This document shows positions 24,586 through 33,004 of a DNA stretch of 64,000 bases, in pieces (positions within the stretch are counted from its first letter, which is position 1; each line of letters begins with the position of its first letter). A program made the translations under genes and the position numbers. The stretch spans positions 549,238 to 613,237 of the forward strand of contig NZ_DLFW01000002.1 of the NCBI RefSeq assembly GCF_002482385.1, in the 5' to 3' direction. The notes beneath the pieces were generated by a model. It saw nothing but the letters and a program-made list of their open reading frames with translations. It had not been told where the DNA came from and made no database searches. Source of the DNA: Dysgonomonas sp. UBA7710 (GTDB lineage: Bacteria; Bacteroidota; Bacteroidia; Bacteroidales; Dysgonomonadaceae).

Positions 24586-25539
24586 CTATAATATCCTTAT
24601 ACTCTTGCTCGCTTTTACTTCCCGTTTCTTTTGTAAGGGAATGCTGTAGCGTATAAACAACTCATGGCTTCCATGACTGACTGTCGACACATCCGATGTC
24701 AATAAGTCGTATGAATAGCCTGCGTCTATGTTCCTTATTTTTACGCCCAACAAAAATACAAAACCTTCGTCTTTTCTCCAAGATATTCCCCCATTGAACA
24801 GCTCATTATATTCAATTTTTGCCGTAATATCAAACTGATAGGTCACAGCATCAGATTTAAAGAAAGCAGAAGGCTGCAATTCTATTAACGGATTATTCAA
24901 TTTAATATTGTATCCTCCCATTAAATAATAGGTACGTCCTACGAATGCCGAACTGTTATCGTTCAGGTCGAACTTCGGTTCCCAAAGGTGGGTAGCCGAG
25001 AATCCTATATAATAGTCGGATGTGATCCATGCCATGCCCAGCCCTGCATCAATGACTTTGCTGCCTGCAGCAGAGGGGTATGCAGGGTCCTGATCGCCCG
25101 GGGTATGATAGTTACTGCCGGGAATATGTATGCCGGCAGCATCGAAATTCACATTAAGCAAACCGCCCTGTAACCCGATATGCAACATCTTATTATTCTT
25201 GAACTTGAACTTATAAGCATATTGTCCGAGAAAATACGTGTTAGAAAATAGCCCTGCTTTTTCGTTTGTGACTATCGCGCCAATACCATGCTCTTTACCA
25301 AGGAAATTGAAGGGCATATTCAACGAGACTACGGAAGTAACCGGGGCATTGGTCATACCTACCCACTGGCGGCGGTGCAACATCGAACTTTCAATATTGC
25401 CCGTTTCGCCGATAAAGGCAGGATTGTAGAAGTTCTTCATCCGCCAGTATTGGCTTATCTGGGCATCCCACTGTCCGTAAACGGTACTGAACCCAAAAAC
25501 GAAAAACAAAACGGATAATATGATATATTTAAGCCTCAT
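24586..25539 (-). CDS. porP: PorP/SprF-family type IX outer membrane protein
   Basis: The product has 317 residues with a signal peptide (cleavage after VYG or nearby). The opening QWDAQISQYWRMKNFYNPAFIGETGNI is the PorP/SprF hallmark (QxxxYxxNxxxxNPAxxG), followed by RRQWVGM. The barrel strands end with ELFIRYSIPL. In type IX systems PorP interacts with PorK/PorN-type rings and with secreted adhesins. It is the first gene of the porP-gldK-gldN run on the minus strand, with 148 bp before gldK. Confidence 0.92.
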   Translation of the reverse strand: MRLKYIILSVLFFVFGFSTVYGQWDAQISQYWRMKNFYNPAFIGETGNIESSMLHRRQWVGMTNAPVTSVVSLNMPFNFLGKEHGIGAIVTNEKAGLFSNTYFLGQYAYKFKFKNNKMLHIGLQGGLLNVNFDAAGIHIPGSNYHTPGDQDPAYPSAAGSKVIDAGLGMAWITSDYYIGFSATHLWEPKFDLNDNSSAFVGRTYYLMGGYNIKLNNPLIELQPSAFFKSDAVTYQFDITAKIEYNELFNGGISWRKDEGFVFLLGVKIRNIDAGYSYDLLTSDVSTVSHGSHELFIRYSIPLQKKREVKASKSIRIL

Positions 25540-25896
25540 TCACAAATTTAGTGGATTATGGTGTGCAAAGTAACGATAATTTATTTGTTTTTAACGGTTA
25601 AACACCTGATAAATTGTATCGTTCAGTCTTTTGCCTTTTAATTCTTCTTTTCTCTGAAACCTCCTTGTAGAGTTTTACCCCTCATCTCCGGATTCTTTAT
25701 ATAATTATTGCCGCATGGTAAAGTATGATCGTAGCAACCACCATTATGGGGTTTATAGAAGCTTATATTGTTCAGATTATACCTGAAGGCAGCCAGATGG
25801 ATGAAATGCAGATTATTGTCCCGGTAACACACAAGCCGATGAGGAATGTTTCAAAGAAAGAATAGTTCTTCGCTCTGTATTAGCGGGGTCTCATGG
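25540..25896. other. Intergenic stretch with a possible gene remnant on the minus strand
   Basis: Between porP and the DUF763 gene there is one open stretch of about 70 codons on the minus strand (stop near 25638, open up to about 25850). It has only a GTG as possible start (25832). Its product (SFYKPHNGGCYDHTLPCG in the middle) looks protein-like, with three Cys and many Asn, but I recognise no family. It may be the end of a decayed gene. Nothing else is seen. Confidence 0.3.
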
Positions 25897-27102
25897 TCAG
25901 TCCCACAGTTTCAGCTGCGTCCCTTCATCCTTTGGTTTCCTGGCATCTCCGAATACGGTTTTACCCCCATATTTGTATGAGGTATTCCGTTCGTGTTGTA
26001 CCAAATCGTCAAAGTAATTATTGGGGGAGTATGCTTTCTCCATCTCCTGCGATATTTTAGAAAGGTTTTTGAGCGCATCCGATTTATCTTTATCTCCCAG
26101 CTTTGCCTGATGGATAGCTTTGTCGAATATTTCAATTGTCTCATCATATACCCGGGTCGGAACCGGGAACGGATGTCCGTCTTTCCCTCCGTGGGCAAAT
26201 GAAAAGCGTGCCGGGTCGGAAAATCGTGATGGTGTACCATGTATCACTTCACTGACCAAAGTAAGCGATTGTAATGTGCGTGGCCCCACACCCTCGAGTA
26301 GCAGGAGTGATTCTATATCAGATACATTTGTTTCATGGGCAAGAATGAGCGCGGCTCCCAGACGTTTTAGATTCACATCTTCGGCTTGTACGTCATGATG
26401 GTTCGGCAAAATGATGGAAACCTCATTCATCAGTTTATCCGGAGTTTCTTTTGTCAGTTCCAGAATCCCTTCTTTGGTCGGGGCAGCAAGTTTATCCGTC
26501 AGGTTCAGTATTAAACCTTGATTTTTTCCGCAGACAGAAGTATGCGGCTCTTCCATAAAGGATTCAAGGGACGACGAAAGCCAGTGGTAGCGCCGTGCCA
26601 TACGGTTGTTCCCATTCATGCCTTGCTGGATAACAGTCCATTCCCCATCAATAGTTACAACAAAAGAATGTAGATACAGCTGATAGCCATCCTGAATAGC
26701 CGTATTATCCACTTTCGCCGATAATTTGCTGCTTCTTACCAGTTCGTCCCCGTCCAAACCTGTTTTATTGGCTATCTCAATAAGCTCGGCAGGTGTCTGC
26801 CGTGAAGATTTCCCCCGTCCGCCACAAACATAGATACCCAGCTCGGCCGAACGTTTGTTTATTGCCTTTTTCAGAGCGTTCATCACAGAGGTGGTTATGC
26901 CCGACGAGTGCCAGTCCATACCTAATACACATCCTAATGACTGAAACCAGAACGGGTCGCTAAGGCGCTGCAACAATGCCGGACGCCCGTATTCGATAAC
27001 GATGGCTTCGGCAATGGCTCCGCCCAGAAGACTCATCCGTTGAGCCAACCAAGGGGGTACAGTTCCGTAGTGGAGGGGTAAATCGGCATGTCCTCGTTTC
27101 AT
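25897..27102 (-). CDS. DUF763 family protein
   Basis: The product has 401 residues, typical of DUF763 (about 370-420). The start MKRGHADLPLHYGTVPPWLAQRM is the family signature, followed by FWFQSLGCVLGMDWHSSGITTSV near residues 51-73 and ICGG-like YVCGGRGKSS near 92-101. A helix-hairpin-helix-like segment (LLLEGVGPRTLQSL) lies near 265-278, and SFAHGGKDGHPFPVP near 301-315. The family is widespread in archaea and bacteria and its biochemical role is not established; the GVGPRT helix-hairpin-helix suggests nucleic-acid contact. It lies 20 bp downstream of miaA. Confidence 0.9.
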   Translation of the reverse strand: MKRGHADLPLHYGTVPPWLAQRMSLLGGAIAEAIVIEYGRPALLQRLSDPFWFQSLGCVLGMDWHSSGITTSVMNALKKAINKRSAELGIYVCGGRGKSSRQTPAELIEIANKTGLDGDELVRSSKLSAKVDNTAIQDGYQLYLHSFVVTIDGEWTVIQQGMNGNNRMARRYHWLSSSLESFMEEPHTSVCGKNQGLILNLTDKLAAPTKEGILELTKETPDKLMNEVSIILPNHHDVQAEDVNLKRLGAALILAHETNVSDIESLLLLEGVGPRTLQSLTLVSEVIHGTPSRFSDPARFSFAHGGKDGHPFPVPTRVYDETIEIFDKAIHQAKLGDKDKSDALKNLSKISQEMEKAYSPNNYFDDLVQHERNTSYKYGGKTVFGDARKPKDEGTQLKLWD

Positions 27103-27122
27103 ACATCTAAGGTAGGAAAAAA

Positions 27123-28037
27123 TTACAGATGATTACCTGCGATAGAAATTATTCGTTGTAAAGCTTCTTCTTCAGTCGTTTCCGACAGATTTATCCAGTG
27201 TATATCTTTATCCCGCTTAAACCATGTCATTTGCTTACGGGAATAGATCCGGCTGTTTTGTTTAATTTTGTCGATAGCAAAATCAAGTGTCCATTCGCCG
27301 TCGAAGTATTTGAACAGTTCTTTGTATCCTACTGTATTCAGGGAGTTGAGCTGGCGCTGCGGATAGTATTGTTTCGCTTCATAGAGCAGACCTTGCAGCA
27401 TCATCTCGTCCACCCGTCGGTTGATACGTTCGTAAAGCTGTTCACGTTCTCGCATCAGTCCTATCTTTACAATATTGAATGGTCGTGGCTTCTTTGTATT
27501 GGTGCGGAAGGAGGAATATGGTTTTCCTGTCATCAGGCATACTTCCAGCGCATGAATTACGCGTTTGTAATTTCTGAGATCTACTATGTTGTAAAAATCC
27601 GGGTCGAGGGTTTTCAATTGTGCACGGATAGGTTCTAATCCATCTTTTTCGTAAAGGTCATATAGCTCTTTTCTTAGTCCTTCGTCTATTGTGGGTACGT
27701 CGTCTATACCATTGCATAATGCATCGATATACATCATGGAGCCGCCTGTGGCAACCAGTACGTCGTGTGTTTTATGCTGTTCTGCTATTATATCCAACGC
27801 ATCCCGCTCAAATTCGCTGGCGCTGTAATAGTCTGTGATACCGAGCATGCCAACAAGAAAATGCCGCACTTGTGACAATTGCTCTGTCGTTGGTGCAGCA
27901 GTACCTATTTCCAATCCTTTAAAAAATTGCCGGGAATCGGCTGAAATAATGGGCGAATGATAGTGCTCTGCAAGATTGAGGCTAAGCGCTGTTTTTCCTA
28001 CGCCGGTAGGACCAAGCAGAACTATAAGCTGTTTCAT
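27123..28037 (-). CDS. miaA: tRNA dimethylallyltransferase
   Basis: The product has 304 residues. The Walker-A motif LLGPTGVGKTALSLNLA is at about residues 6-22, DSRQFFKG (substrate-binding region) near 35-42, and GGSMMYIDALCNG near 99-111. It prenylates A37 of tRNAs reading UNN codons. The ATG at 28037 is chosen because it overlaps the stop of the preceding gene (TGATG); a TTG at 28040 would add one residue. Coupled to the PRiA4-ORF3-like gene upstream and followed by DUF763. Confidence 0.95.
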   Translation of the reverse strand: MKQLIVLLGPTGVGKTALSLNLAEHYHSPIISADSRQFFKGLEIGTAAPTTEQLSQVRHFLVGMLGITDYYSASEFERDALDIIAEQHKTHDVLVATGGSMMYIDALCNGIDDVPTIDEGLRKELYDLYEKDGLEPIRAQLKTLDPDFYNIVDLRNYKRVIHALEVCLMTGKPYSSFRTNTKKPRPFNIVKIGLMREREQLYERINRRVDEMMLQGLLYEAKQYYPQRQLNSLNTVGYKELFKYFDGEWTLDFAIDKIKQNSRIYSRKQMTWFKRDKDIHWINLSETTEEEALQRIISIAGNHL

Positions 28038-28588
28038 CAATACTCCTCGTCGCTTGGTAGCGGGGCATTATCCAGACCATCGAAACCTTCAGCGTCGAGC
28101 TCGTCCATGTCATAGCCTTCGTCTCCATAGAAATTCTCTCCTATATCAAGAGAGGAAGAGGTTGCCGCTACTGTGTCGAAGTCAACGACTTGCGCAGGCG
28201 GATTACCGGTAGATTTAGTGCACACTGCTTCATCGAGATTCTTTCCTGTGATGATTTCGCGGAGTTCCATGAAGAATGCACGTTCGGTCAGATAATCGAA
28301 TACATACATCAGTTTTTGGCGTTCATCTTCCAGGAAGTCGTTTAATATGGAAGCCTCCATCGTATAGGAATCTTCTTCGGGGCTTGTATCCATTTCCACA
28401 AGAGTGATTTCCTGTTCTTTTTCCCAATCGTCGCTGCAAATGAAAAATGAAGTCATTTCGCCTTCTTTGTAGTCGACCGATTTGACAATAGCTTTGTGCA
28501 GATCAAAGAATGTAGCATCTGCATCTATCTGAATTTCACGTTTGAAGTCTTCCACTTCATCCGATAAAAGTAAAAATCTGAATACCAT
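28037..28588 (-). CDS. PRiA4-ORF3-like domain protein
   Basis: The product has 183 residues. It starts with FRFLLLSDEVEDFKREIQIDADATFFDLHKAI, the beginning of the plasmid pRiA4b ORF-3-like fold, with the Trp/Asp segment FICSDDWEKEQEITLVEMD near residue 48-66 and FDYLTERAFFMEL near 95-107. The C-terminal 45 residues are highly acidic (GYDMDELDAEGFDGLD). The fold is found in transposon and plasmid passenger proteins and also, as here, in stable chromosomal positions; function unknown. The stop overlaps the miaA start by one base, so a link to tRNA modification or simple co-expression is possible. Confidence 0.85.
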   Translation of the reverse strand: MVFRFLLLSDEVEDFKREIQIDADATFFDLHKAIVKSVDYKEGEMTSFFICSDDWEKEQEITLVEMDTSPEEDSYTMEASILNDFLEDERQKLMYVFDYLTERAFFMELREIITGKNLDEAVCTKSTGNPPAQVVDFDTVAATSSSLDIGENFYGDEGYDMDELDAEGFDGLDNAPLPSDEEY

Positions 28589-28789
28589 TTTAAATAGACA
28601 TTTTTAATCCTAATTCAAAAGTAATAATTTTTTTACAAAGAGCATAGAATCGTATAAAAAATGAGTTCAACAAAGGGATTCTTTTCAGGATAAGTAATAC
28701 AGGTGAATGAACCTAATCAATAATTCTGTTGTTATAGATAAAAGAAAATCGATAAAGATTCACTTATTTATAAACTAATTTATCACAAA

Positions 28790-29260
28790 ATGAAAAAATT
28801 ACTCTTAGTATTAGTTCTGGCTGGCCTCTCTATCGGGGCTTTTTCTCAAAGCGGTTCCAAATCAGTATTAGTTAAAGCCGGATATCAAACGGATTATGAA
28901 AGATTCGGTTTAGGCGTTGAAGGACGTTATTCTATAACAAATAATCTCCGTCTGGCACCGGATTTCACTTTCTATTTTCCAAATAATCATTTGACCGGAT
29001 TGGATTTTAATGCAAATATACACTATGTATTTCCTATCCAGCGCGGTTTTTCATTATATCCTCTGGCTGGTGTTGCCATGGTGAATAATCGCTTTTCTTT
29101 TGGCGGATATTCTGATAGCAGTACGGATTTCGGTGTGAATATCGGTGCGGGAGGAAGTTACGATATAGGTAATAATGGTTATCTGAACTTGGAATTTAAA
29201 TATTCGTTTCAGGATGTAGATAATGCCAATATAATGTTGGGATACGGAGTTAGATTCTGA
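28790..29260 (+). CDS. Small outer membrane beta-barrel protein
   Basis: The product has 156 residues with a signal peptide (GAFSQ, cleavage about residue 19). The mature chain of about 137 residues gives eight strands (VLVKAGYQTDYERFGLGVEGRY, GVNIGAGGSYDI, LEFKYSFQDVDN), ending in MLGYGVRF with the C-terminal Phe. It is an OmpX/OmpA-transmembrane-like barrel. It stands alone, with 200 bp upstream and a strong bidirectional terminator downstream. Function unknown. Confidence 0.85.
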   Translation: MKKLLLVLVLAGLSIGAFSQSGSKSVLVKAGYQTDYERFGLGVEGRYSITNNLRLAPDFTFYFPNNHLTGLDFNANIHYVFPIQRGFSLYPLAGVAMVNNRFSFGGYSDSSTDFGVNIGAGGSYDIGNNGYLNLEFKYSFQDVDNANIMLGYGVRF

Positions 29261-29274
29261 TTACCGGATAAAAT

Positions 29275-29315
29275 AAAAGAAGGGGATAAGCAACAATTAC
29301 TTATCCCCTTCTTTT
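29275..29315. terminator. Bidirectional terminator
   Basis: AAAAGAAGGGGATAAG at 29275-29290 pairs perfectly over 16 bp with 29300-29315, which ends in TTCTTTT. The stem carries A-rich and T-rich ends, so it serves the barrel gene (+) and the convergent lipoprotein gene (-). Confidence 0.9.
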
Positions 29316-29325
29316 CGTTCTATAT

Positions 29326-29844
29326 TTATTTAACAGCAAACTTTACAATGGAATCACCATTGTAGAAAGCAACCGAATCTATATTCAGGCTTGCATCGAA
29401 CGTGAAAACTTTGACGGGAGTTATTGTAAACGACCGTTCGTCAGATTCTTGCATGATTGAATATATGATATTGAGAGTTCTTCCTTTCAGATACGAACTG
29501 TCCAGCGAAATAGTGACGTCATTCTTTGTTTCCGGTAAAATAATTGCACCAGCCTTTTGCGTATCAAAATCTATAATCGTCAACACATTATCCAATGTTT
29601 TGGCAGGGTGGAAATATTTGTCGAAGTCTGTTTCGTTCAATAACATAACTTCGGGAGAAGTGACTCTTTTTGTCGAAAAATAGCCATCTACATCCGTTAA
29701 TTCCACGTTTTTCAGATTTTGGGAATCATTTTCCGACTCGGATGCATTTACAGCCGGCGCGGATTTCGGAATATCGTTACTCTTGTTTTGTCCGCACGCT
29801 GAAACAAGTAAAGACAGAATCGCAAAGTATAATATCGTTTTCAT
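29326..29844 (-). CDS. Lipoprotein of unknown function
   Basis: The product has 172 residues with a clear lipoprotein signal (LLVSAC, Cys about 17), then a Ser/Asn/Asp-rich linker (residues 20-47) and a predicted beta-rich domain (LTDVDGYFSTKRVTSPEVMLLN, TIIDFDTQKAGAIILPETKND). The pattern suggests a small envelope lipoprotein that is probably surface or periplasmic. No catalytic motif and no family recognised. It is downstream of the ModF-like gene on the same strand with a 76-bp gap. Confidence 0.75.
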   Translation of the reverse strand: MKTILYFAILSLLVSACGQNKSNDIPKSAPAVNASESENDSQNLKNVELTDVDGYFSTKRVTSPEVMLLNETDFDKYFHPAKTLDNVLTIIDFDTQKAGAIILPETKNDVTISLDSSYLKGRTLNIIYSIMQESDERSFTITPVKVFTFDASLNIDSVAFYNGDSIVKFAVK

Positions 29845-29920
29845 AAAATTATCTTATTTAATCTATTTATATTAACAATTTATAGCTTGCAATGTTTAGA
29901 AGATGCAGAGGAGTCCGGGG

Positions 29921-31378
29921 TTATACGTTTTTTGTTAATACTAGCCGTTTGTTCACAACATCAGGTATTTCGTCTTCGTAATGTGTAACATATATCAGGG
30001 ATTTATCTTTATCACAGAAATCTTCTATCAGTTTTTTGACACGTTTTTTATTCGCGATATCAAGCCCGTGAAGCGGTTCATCCAGAATCAGCAAGTCAGG
30101 GTTTTTTATAAATACCCGCACCAATAACACTAGGCGCTGTTCTCCTGATGATACATTGAGAAACGAGATGTCTTTGAGGTGGCCGATATTGAGGGCTTCC
30201 ATCCATTTCTGCGCAAGGTTTTCCTGTTCCGGGTTACATTTGCGGTACAGGCCTATTGTATCAAAGAATCCTGAACCTACAACATCGAGGCATCTTACGT
30301 TTTTCTGATAATAGAGATGCATCTCGGGAGAAACATAACCAATGCGTCTTTTTATATCCCAAATGCTTTCTCCTGTACCCCGCTTTCTGTCAAATAAGGT
30401 AATGTCGTTTGCGTAAGCTTGCGGATTATCTCCGCAGATAAGGCTTAGCAGAGTTGATTTTCCTGAACCGTTAACACCCAGTAAAGCCCACTTTTCACCG
30501 CGTTTTACCTGCCAGTTCAGATCTTTTAGTATTGTACGTTCTCCATACCGGATGTGTATATCTTTCATATCCGCGGCGTATTCGAAGGAATACGATTCGT
30601 TGTCAAAATCATTTTTCAGGGAAGTGATGTTCAGGCTACCGGTTTGTGCAAACAATAAGTTTTTCAAATCCGTATCGTTGAGAAAACTTTTACAGGATAG
30701 GGCTGGCAGTACTTTTTTATTGTATACGGGTAACACATGCGTGATGGCCTCGGGTATATCGTGCGGGTTGGAAAGGATCAGGACAATCTGAAGGTTTTCC
30801 AATTCTGCCAGACGTGCCAGCAAGTCGTTCAAAACAGTTCGCGAAGCCGCATCCAGACCTATAAATGGATTGTCGAGTATAAGAATGCGGGGCTTGGATA
30901 GTAACGAGCGTACGATAAGGAACTTACGAAGCTCTCCACTCGACAACATGTTCACTTCCTTATCCATCAATTCAGATATACCAAACCACCCGAGCAATGT
31001 GTTCAGCCATATGGGGTCGGCTTTGGATACAAGTTCTTTAACCAATGGTATTTCCTGTTCGTCGCCTTTATTCCATCGTTGCTGGTAATAACTGTTTTGA
31101 GAATCGATGATACTGTATATGTCGCGGAAAGCTACGCTTTTGGCTACAGATGAAATAGGCAGGTTTTCTCCTTTGCTGTTCTTACATAATATTTCACCGG
31201 TTTTAAGGGCGTATTTTCCCAATAGGATATCAGTTAATATGGTTTTCCCGCTTCCATTGGGGCCTATAATAGCCCAGTGCTCTCCGCTTTTGATTTGCCA
31301 ATTGACGGCTTCTTCAAATTGCAGATGCTCCAGACGGGGTACGGCCGCTGATATTTCTATGATTGTTTCTTGCTCCAT
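29921..31378 (-). CDS. Double ATP-binding-cassette protein (ModF/PhrA-like)
   Basis: The product has about 485 residues with two complete ABC domains in one chain. The first has Walker A GPNGSGKT (about 39-46) and signature LSSGELRKFLIVRSL. The second has Walker A GVNGSGKS (about 300-307) and signature VSSGEQRLVLLVRV, with LLILDEPLHGLD. There is no membrane segment. Layout and the motif LILDNPFIGLD in domain one match ModF-type proteins, which lack a dedicated permease and are of unclear function (some are near molybdate genes; none here). The ATG at 31378 is preferred over 31438 because a -7 box at 31454-31461 would leave almost no leader for the upstream start. Confidence 0.88.
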   Translation of the reverse strand: MEQETIIEISAAVPRLEHLQFEEAVNWQIKSGEHWAIIGPNGSGKTILTDILLGKYALKTGEILCKNSKGENLPISSVAKSVAFRDIYSIIDSQNSYYQQRWNKGDEQEIPLVKELVSKADPIWLNTLLGWFGISELMDKEVNMLSSGELRKFLIVRSLLSKPRILILDNPFIGLDAASRTVLNDLLARLAELENLQIVLILSNPHDIPEAITHVLPVYNKKVLPALSCKSFLNDTDLKNLLFAQTGSLNITSLKNDFDNESYSFEYAADMKDIHIRYGERTILKDLNWQVKRGEKWALLGVNGSGKSTLLSLICGDNPQAYANDITLFDRKRGTGESIWDIKRRIGYVSPEMHLYYQKNVRCLDVVGSGFFDTIGLYRKCNPEQENLAQKWMEALNIGHLKDISFLNVSSGEQRLVLLVRVFIKNPDLLILDEPLHGLDIANKKRVKKLIEDFCDKDKSLIYVTHYEDEIPDVVNKRLVLTKNV

Positions 31379-31453
31379 TATTTTCTTATATGAAATAGTA
31401 ATTAAAAACGGAGATTGTATTATCCCGGTAATGTACAATGTTTAAAAGAGTAA

Positions 31454-31461
31454 CAAAAGTA
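31454..31461 (-). promoter_or_regulatory. -7 box for the ModF-like gene
   Basis: On the minus strand this reads TACTTTTG, a full TAnnTTTG match. No good TTTG is found 19-21 nt upstream, so the promoter is only partly supported. The remainder of the 340 bp up to the OmpA-like gene is AT-rich with no ORF. Confidence 0.4.
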
Positions 31462-31643
31462 GTGTTTTATTTATATTTTTCTGTCTGTTGTTTCTGTTGA
31501 ATAACTTTATCATTATAGATATTATTTGACCCGAAAATTTATTGAAAGAGGATTATCTTCCAATTAAAAAGCTGAAATACGCATATTTATCGTTAAAAAT
31601 GAATCTTTTCATAAAAAATAAAAAATAATTTGAGAATAATGTA

Positions 31644-31651
31644 TAAATTTG
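31644..31651 (+). promoter_or_regulatory. -7 box for the OmpA-like gene
   Basis: TAAATTTG matches TAnnTTTG 69 bp before the start codon. The -33 region is not a clear TTTG. Confidence 0.4.
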
Positions 31652-31719
31652 TATCCTAGAAAAAACTTCGAACTCACTAAAGCTATAAATTAGGTATTAC
31701 CTTAACACCATATGAAATT

Positions 31720-32388
31720 ATGAAAATGAGATTTTTATTACTACCAATCCTGTTTTGGGTATTGACTTTTTCTTTAAGTGCACAAAGCAATAAGGCGAAC
31801 CCCGATCCTTGTAATTGTGAAACTTCCAGAGATTCCGTACTTCTCCAACTGAATAGCGGGGAGGAAGTAATAGTCGTAAAAAGAAGTACGCAACAATTAA
31901 GTGTGAGCCAGTCGAATATGGCTAAACGCAGAAAAAATTTCGATTGTCCTGATATTTTTGCACCTCCGGCTCCACAACCCGAAGATCCTAAAATAGAAGT
32001 TACTCAGCCAACATTACCGCAAACTCCGGCTCCGGAACCACCCGTAAAAGGTAAGCCATTCTTTTTGCCGGACCCGGTATTTTTCCGAATCAATAAATGG
32101 GTGATCGACCAGGCAGAATGGGCTAAAATCGAACTGGCTGTTAATTATCTTAATGCAAATCCCGGATCTACTGTAGTTGTTACAGGATATGCGGATAAGA
32201 AAACCGGTAATGCAGCGATTAACCTGCGTCTCTCAAAAGAGAGATCAAATGCTGTAGCAAAGGTATTAGAAGAAAAGTACGGTATCAATAAGAATAGAAT
32301 TTCCGTTAACTGGAAAGGTGATGGATTGCAACCGTTTGAACTTGATAATGACAAGAACAGGGCAGTACTGTTCCTGATAAATCCATAA
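31720..32388 (+). CDS. OmpA-family peptidoglycan-binding protein
   Basis: The product has 222 residues: signal peptide (SLSAQ, about residue 21), a short N-terminal region with DPCNCETSRD, a Pro-rich linker (PPAPQPEDPKIEVTQPTLPQTP in pieces, about 85-110), then an OmpA C-like domain. The domain shows PVFFRINKWVID at the start, VVVTGYADKKTGN near residue 146-158 and NLRLSKERSNAVAKVL. The Asp and Arg that hold diaminopimelate are in place (YADKKTG and LSKERS). It tethers the envelope to peptidoglycan. No transmembrane barrel is present, so it is periplasmic or attached via other proteins. Confidence 0.88.
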   Translation: MKMRFLLLPILFWVLTFSLSAQSNKANPDPCNCETSRDSVLLQLNSGEEVIVVKRSTQQLSVSQSNMAKRRKNFDCPDIFAPPAPQPEDPKIEVTQPTLPQTPAPEPPVKGKPFFLPDPVFFRINKWVIDQAEWAKIELAVNYLNANPGSTVVVTGYADKKTGNAAINLRLSKERSNAVAKVLEEKYGINKNRISVNWKGDGLQPFELDNDKNRAVLFLINP

Positions 32389-32413
32389 AAGAAATACTTA
32401 TATATAGAATGAG

Positions 32414-32445
32414 AAAGACCGCTGATTAGCGGTCTTTTTTATTTA
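32414..32445 (+). terminator. Terminator after the OmpA-like gene
   Basis: AAAGACCGCT (32414-32423) and AGCGGTCTTT (32428-32437) form a perfect 10-bp stem with a GATT loop, followed by TTTATTT. Confidence 0.92.
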
Positions 32446-32543
32446 TGTGTGTAGCAATTGTCTGATTATTAAATGAATGAATTCTGTTTATGCTTATGTG
32501 TCTGTATTATATGATAGTTAATTATTGTTAATCATGGGCGTGT

Positions 32544-32602
32544 AACTATATTTTATAGTTGTATTACTAAAAAATATAGTTATGTTTGTGATATAGTTAT
32601 TA
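32544..32602. promoter_or_regulatory. BlaI-type operator region
   Basis: A perfect palindrome AACTATA-TTT-TATAGTT lies at 32544-32560. Two further TATAGTT half-sites follow at 32575-32581 and 32592-32598, the last 20 bp before the BlaI-like start. BlaI/MecI dimers bind such dyads in front of their own operon. The specific half-site (TATAGTT) is read from this sequence and is not taken from a known Bacteroidota consensus. Confidence 0.6.
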
Positions 32603-32617
32603 CAAAAGAATATTTCC

Positions 32618-32974
32618 ATGAAAAAACTGACACAAAAGGAAGAAGAAATACTCGCCTGTTTTTGGATCAAAGGCCCGATGTTTGTACGTGAATTACTCGA
32701 TTTGCAAGATGAACCAAAGCCTCATTATAATACCCTTTCCACGATTGTGCGCACACTGGAGGAAAAGGGATATATAGGCTATAAGGCTTACGGGAATACA
32801 TATCAGTACTATGCTTTGGTCTCAGAAGACGATTACCGAAAAAGCACACTCAGCAATGTAGTAGATAAGTATTTCGGCAACTCGTATACACGTGTTGTTT
32901 CATCATTGATCGAAGAAGAGAAGTTGTCGATAGATGAACTGCAGGAATTAATCCGTCAGATTAAAAATAAGTAA
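32618..32974 (+). CDS. BlaI/MecI/CopY-family transcriptional repressor
   Basis: This 118-residue winged-helix protein has the typical start LTQKEEEILACFWIKGPMFVRELLD and the recognition helix region HYNTLSTIVRTLEEKGYI (about residues 37-54). A C-terminal dimerisation helix follows (SNVVDKYFGNSYTRVVSSLI). It should repress its own operon and be inactivated by the M56 sensor encoded next, 30 bp downstream. The operator-like palindrome lies directly upstream. No beta-lactamase gene is adjacent, so the target genes are unknown. Confidence 0.93.
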   Translation: MKKLTQKEEEILACFWIKGPMFVRELLDLQDEPKPHYNTLSTIVRTLEEKGYIGYKAYGNTYQYYALVSEDDYRKSTLSNVVDKYFGNSYTRVVSSLIEEEKLSIDELQELIRQIKNK

Positions 32975-33004
32975 AAGAGTTTTGAGCTAAATATCGGAAA
33001 AACG

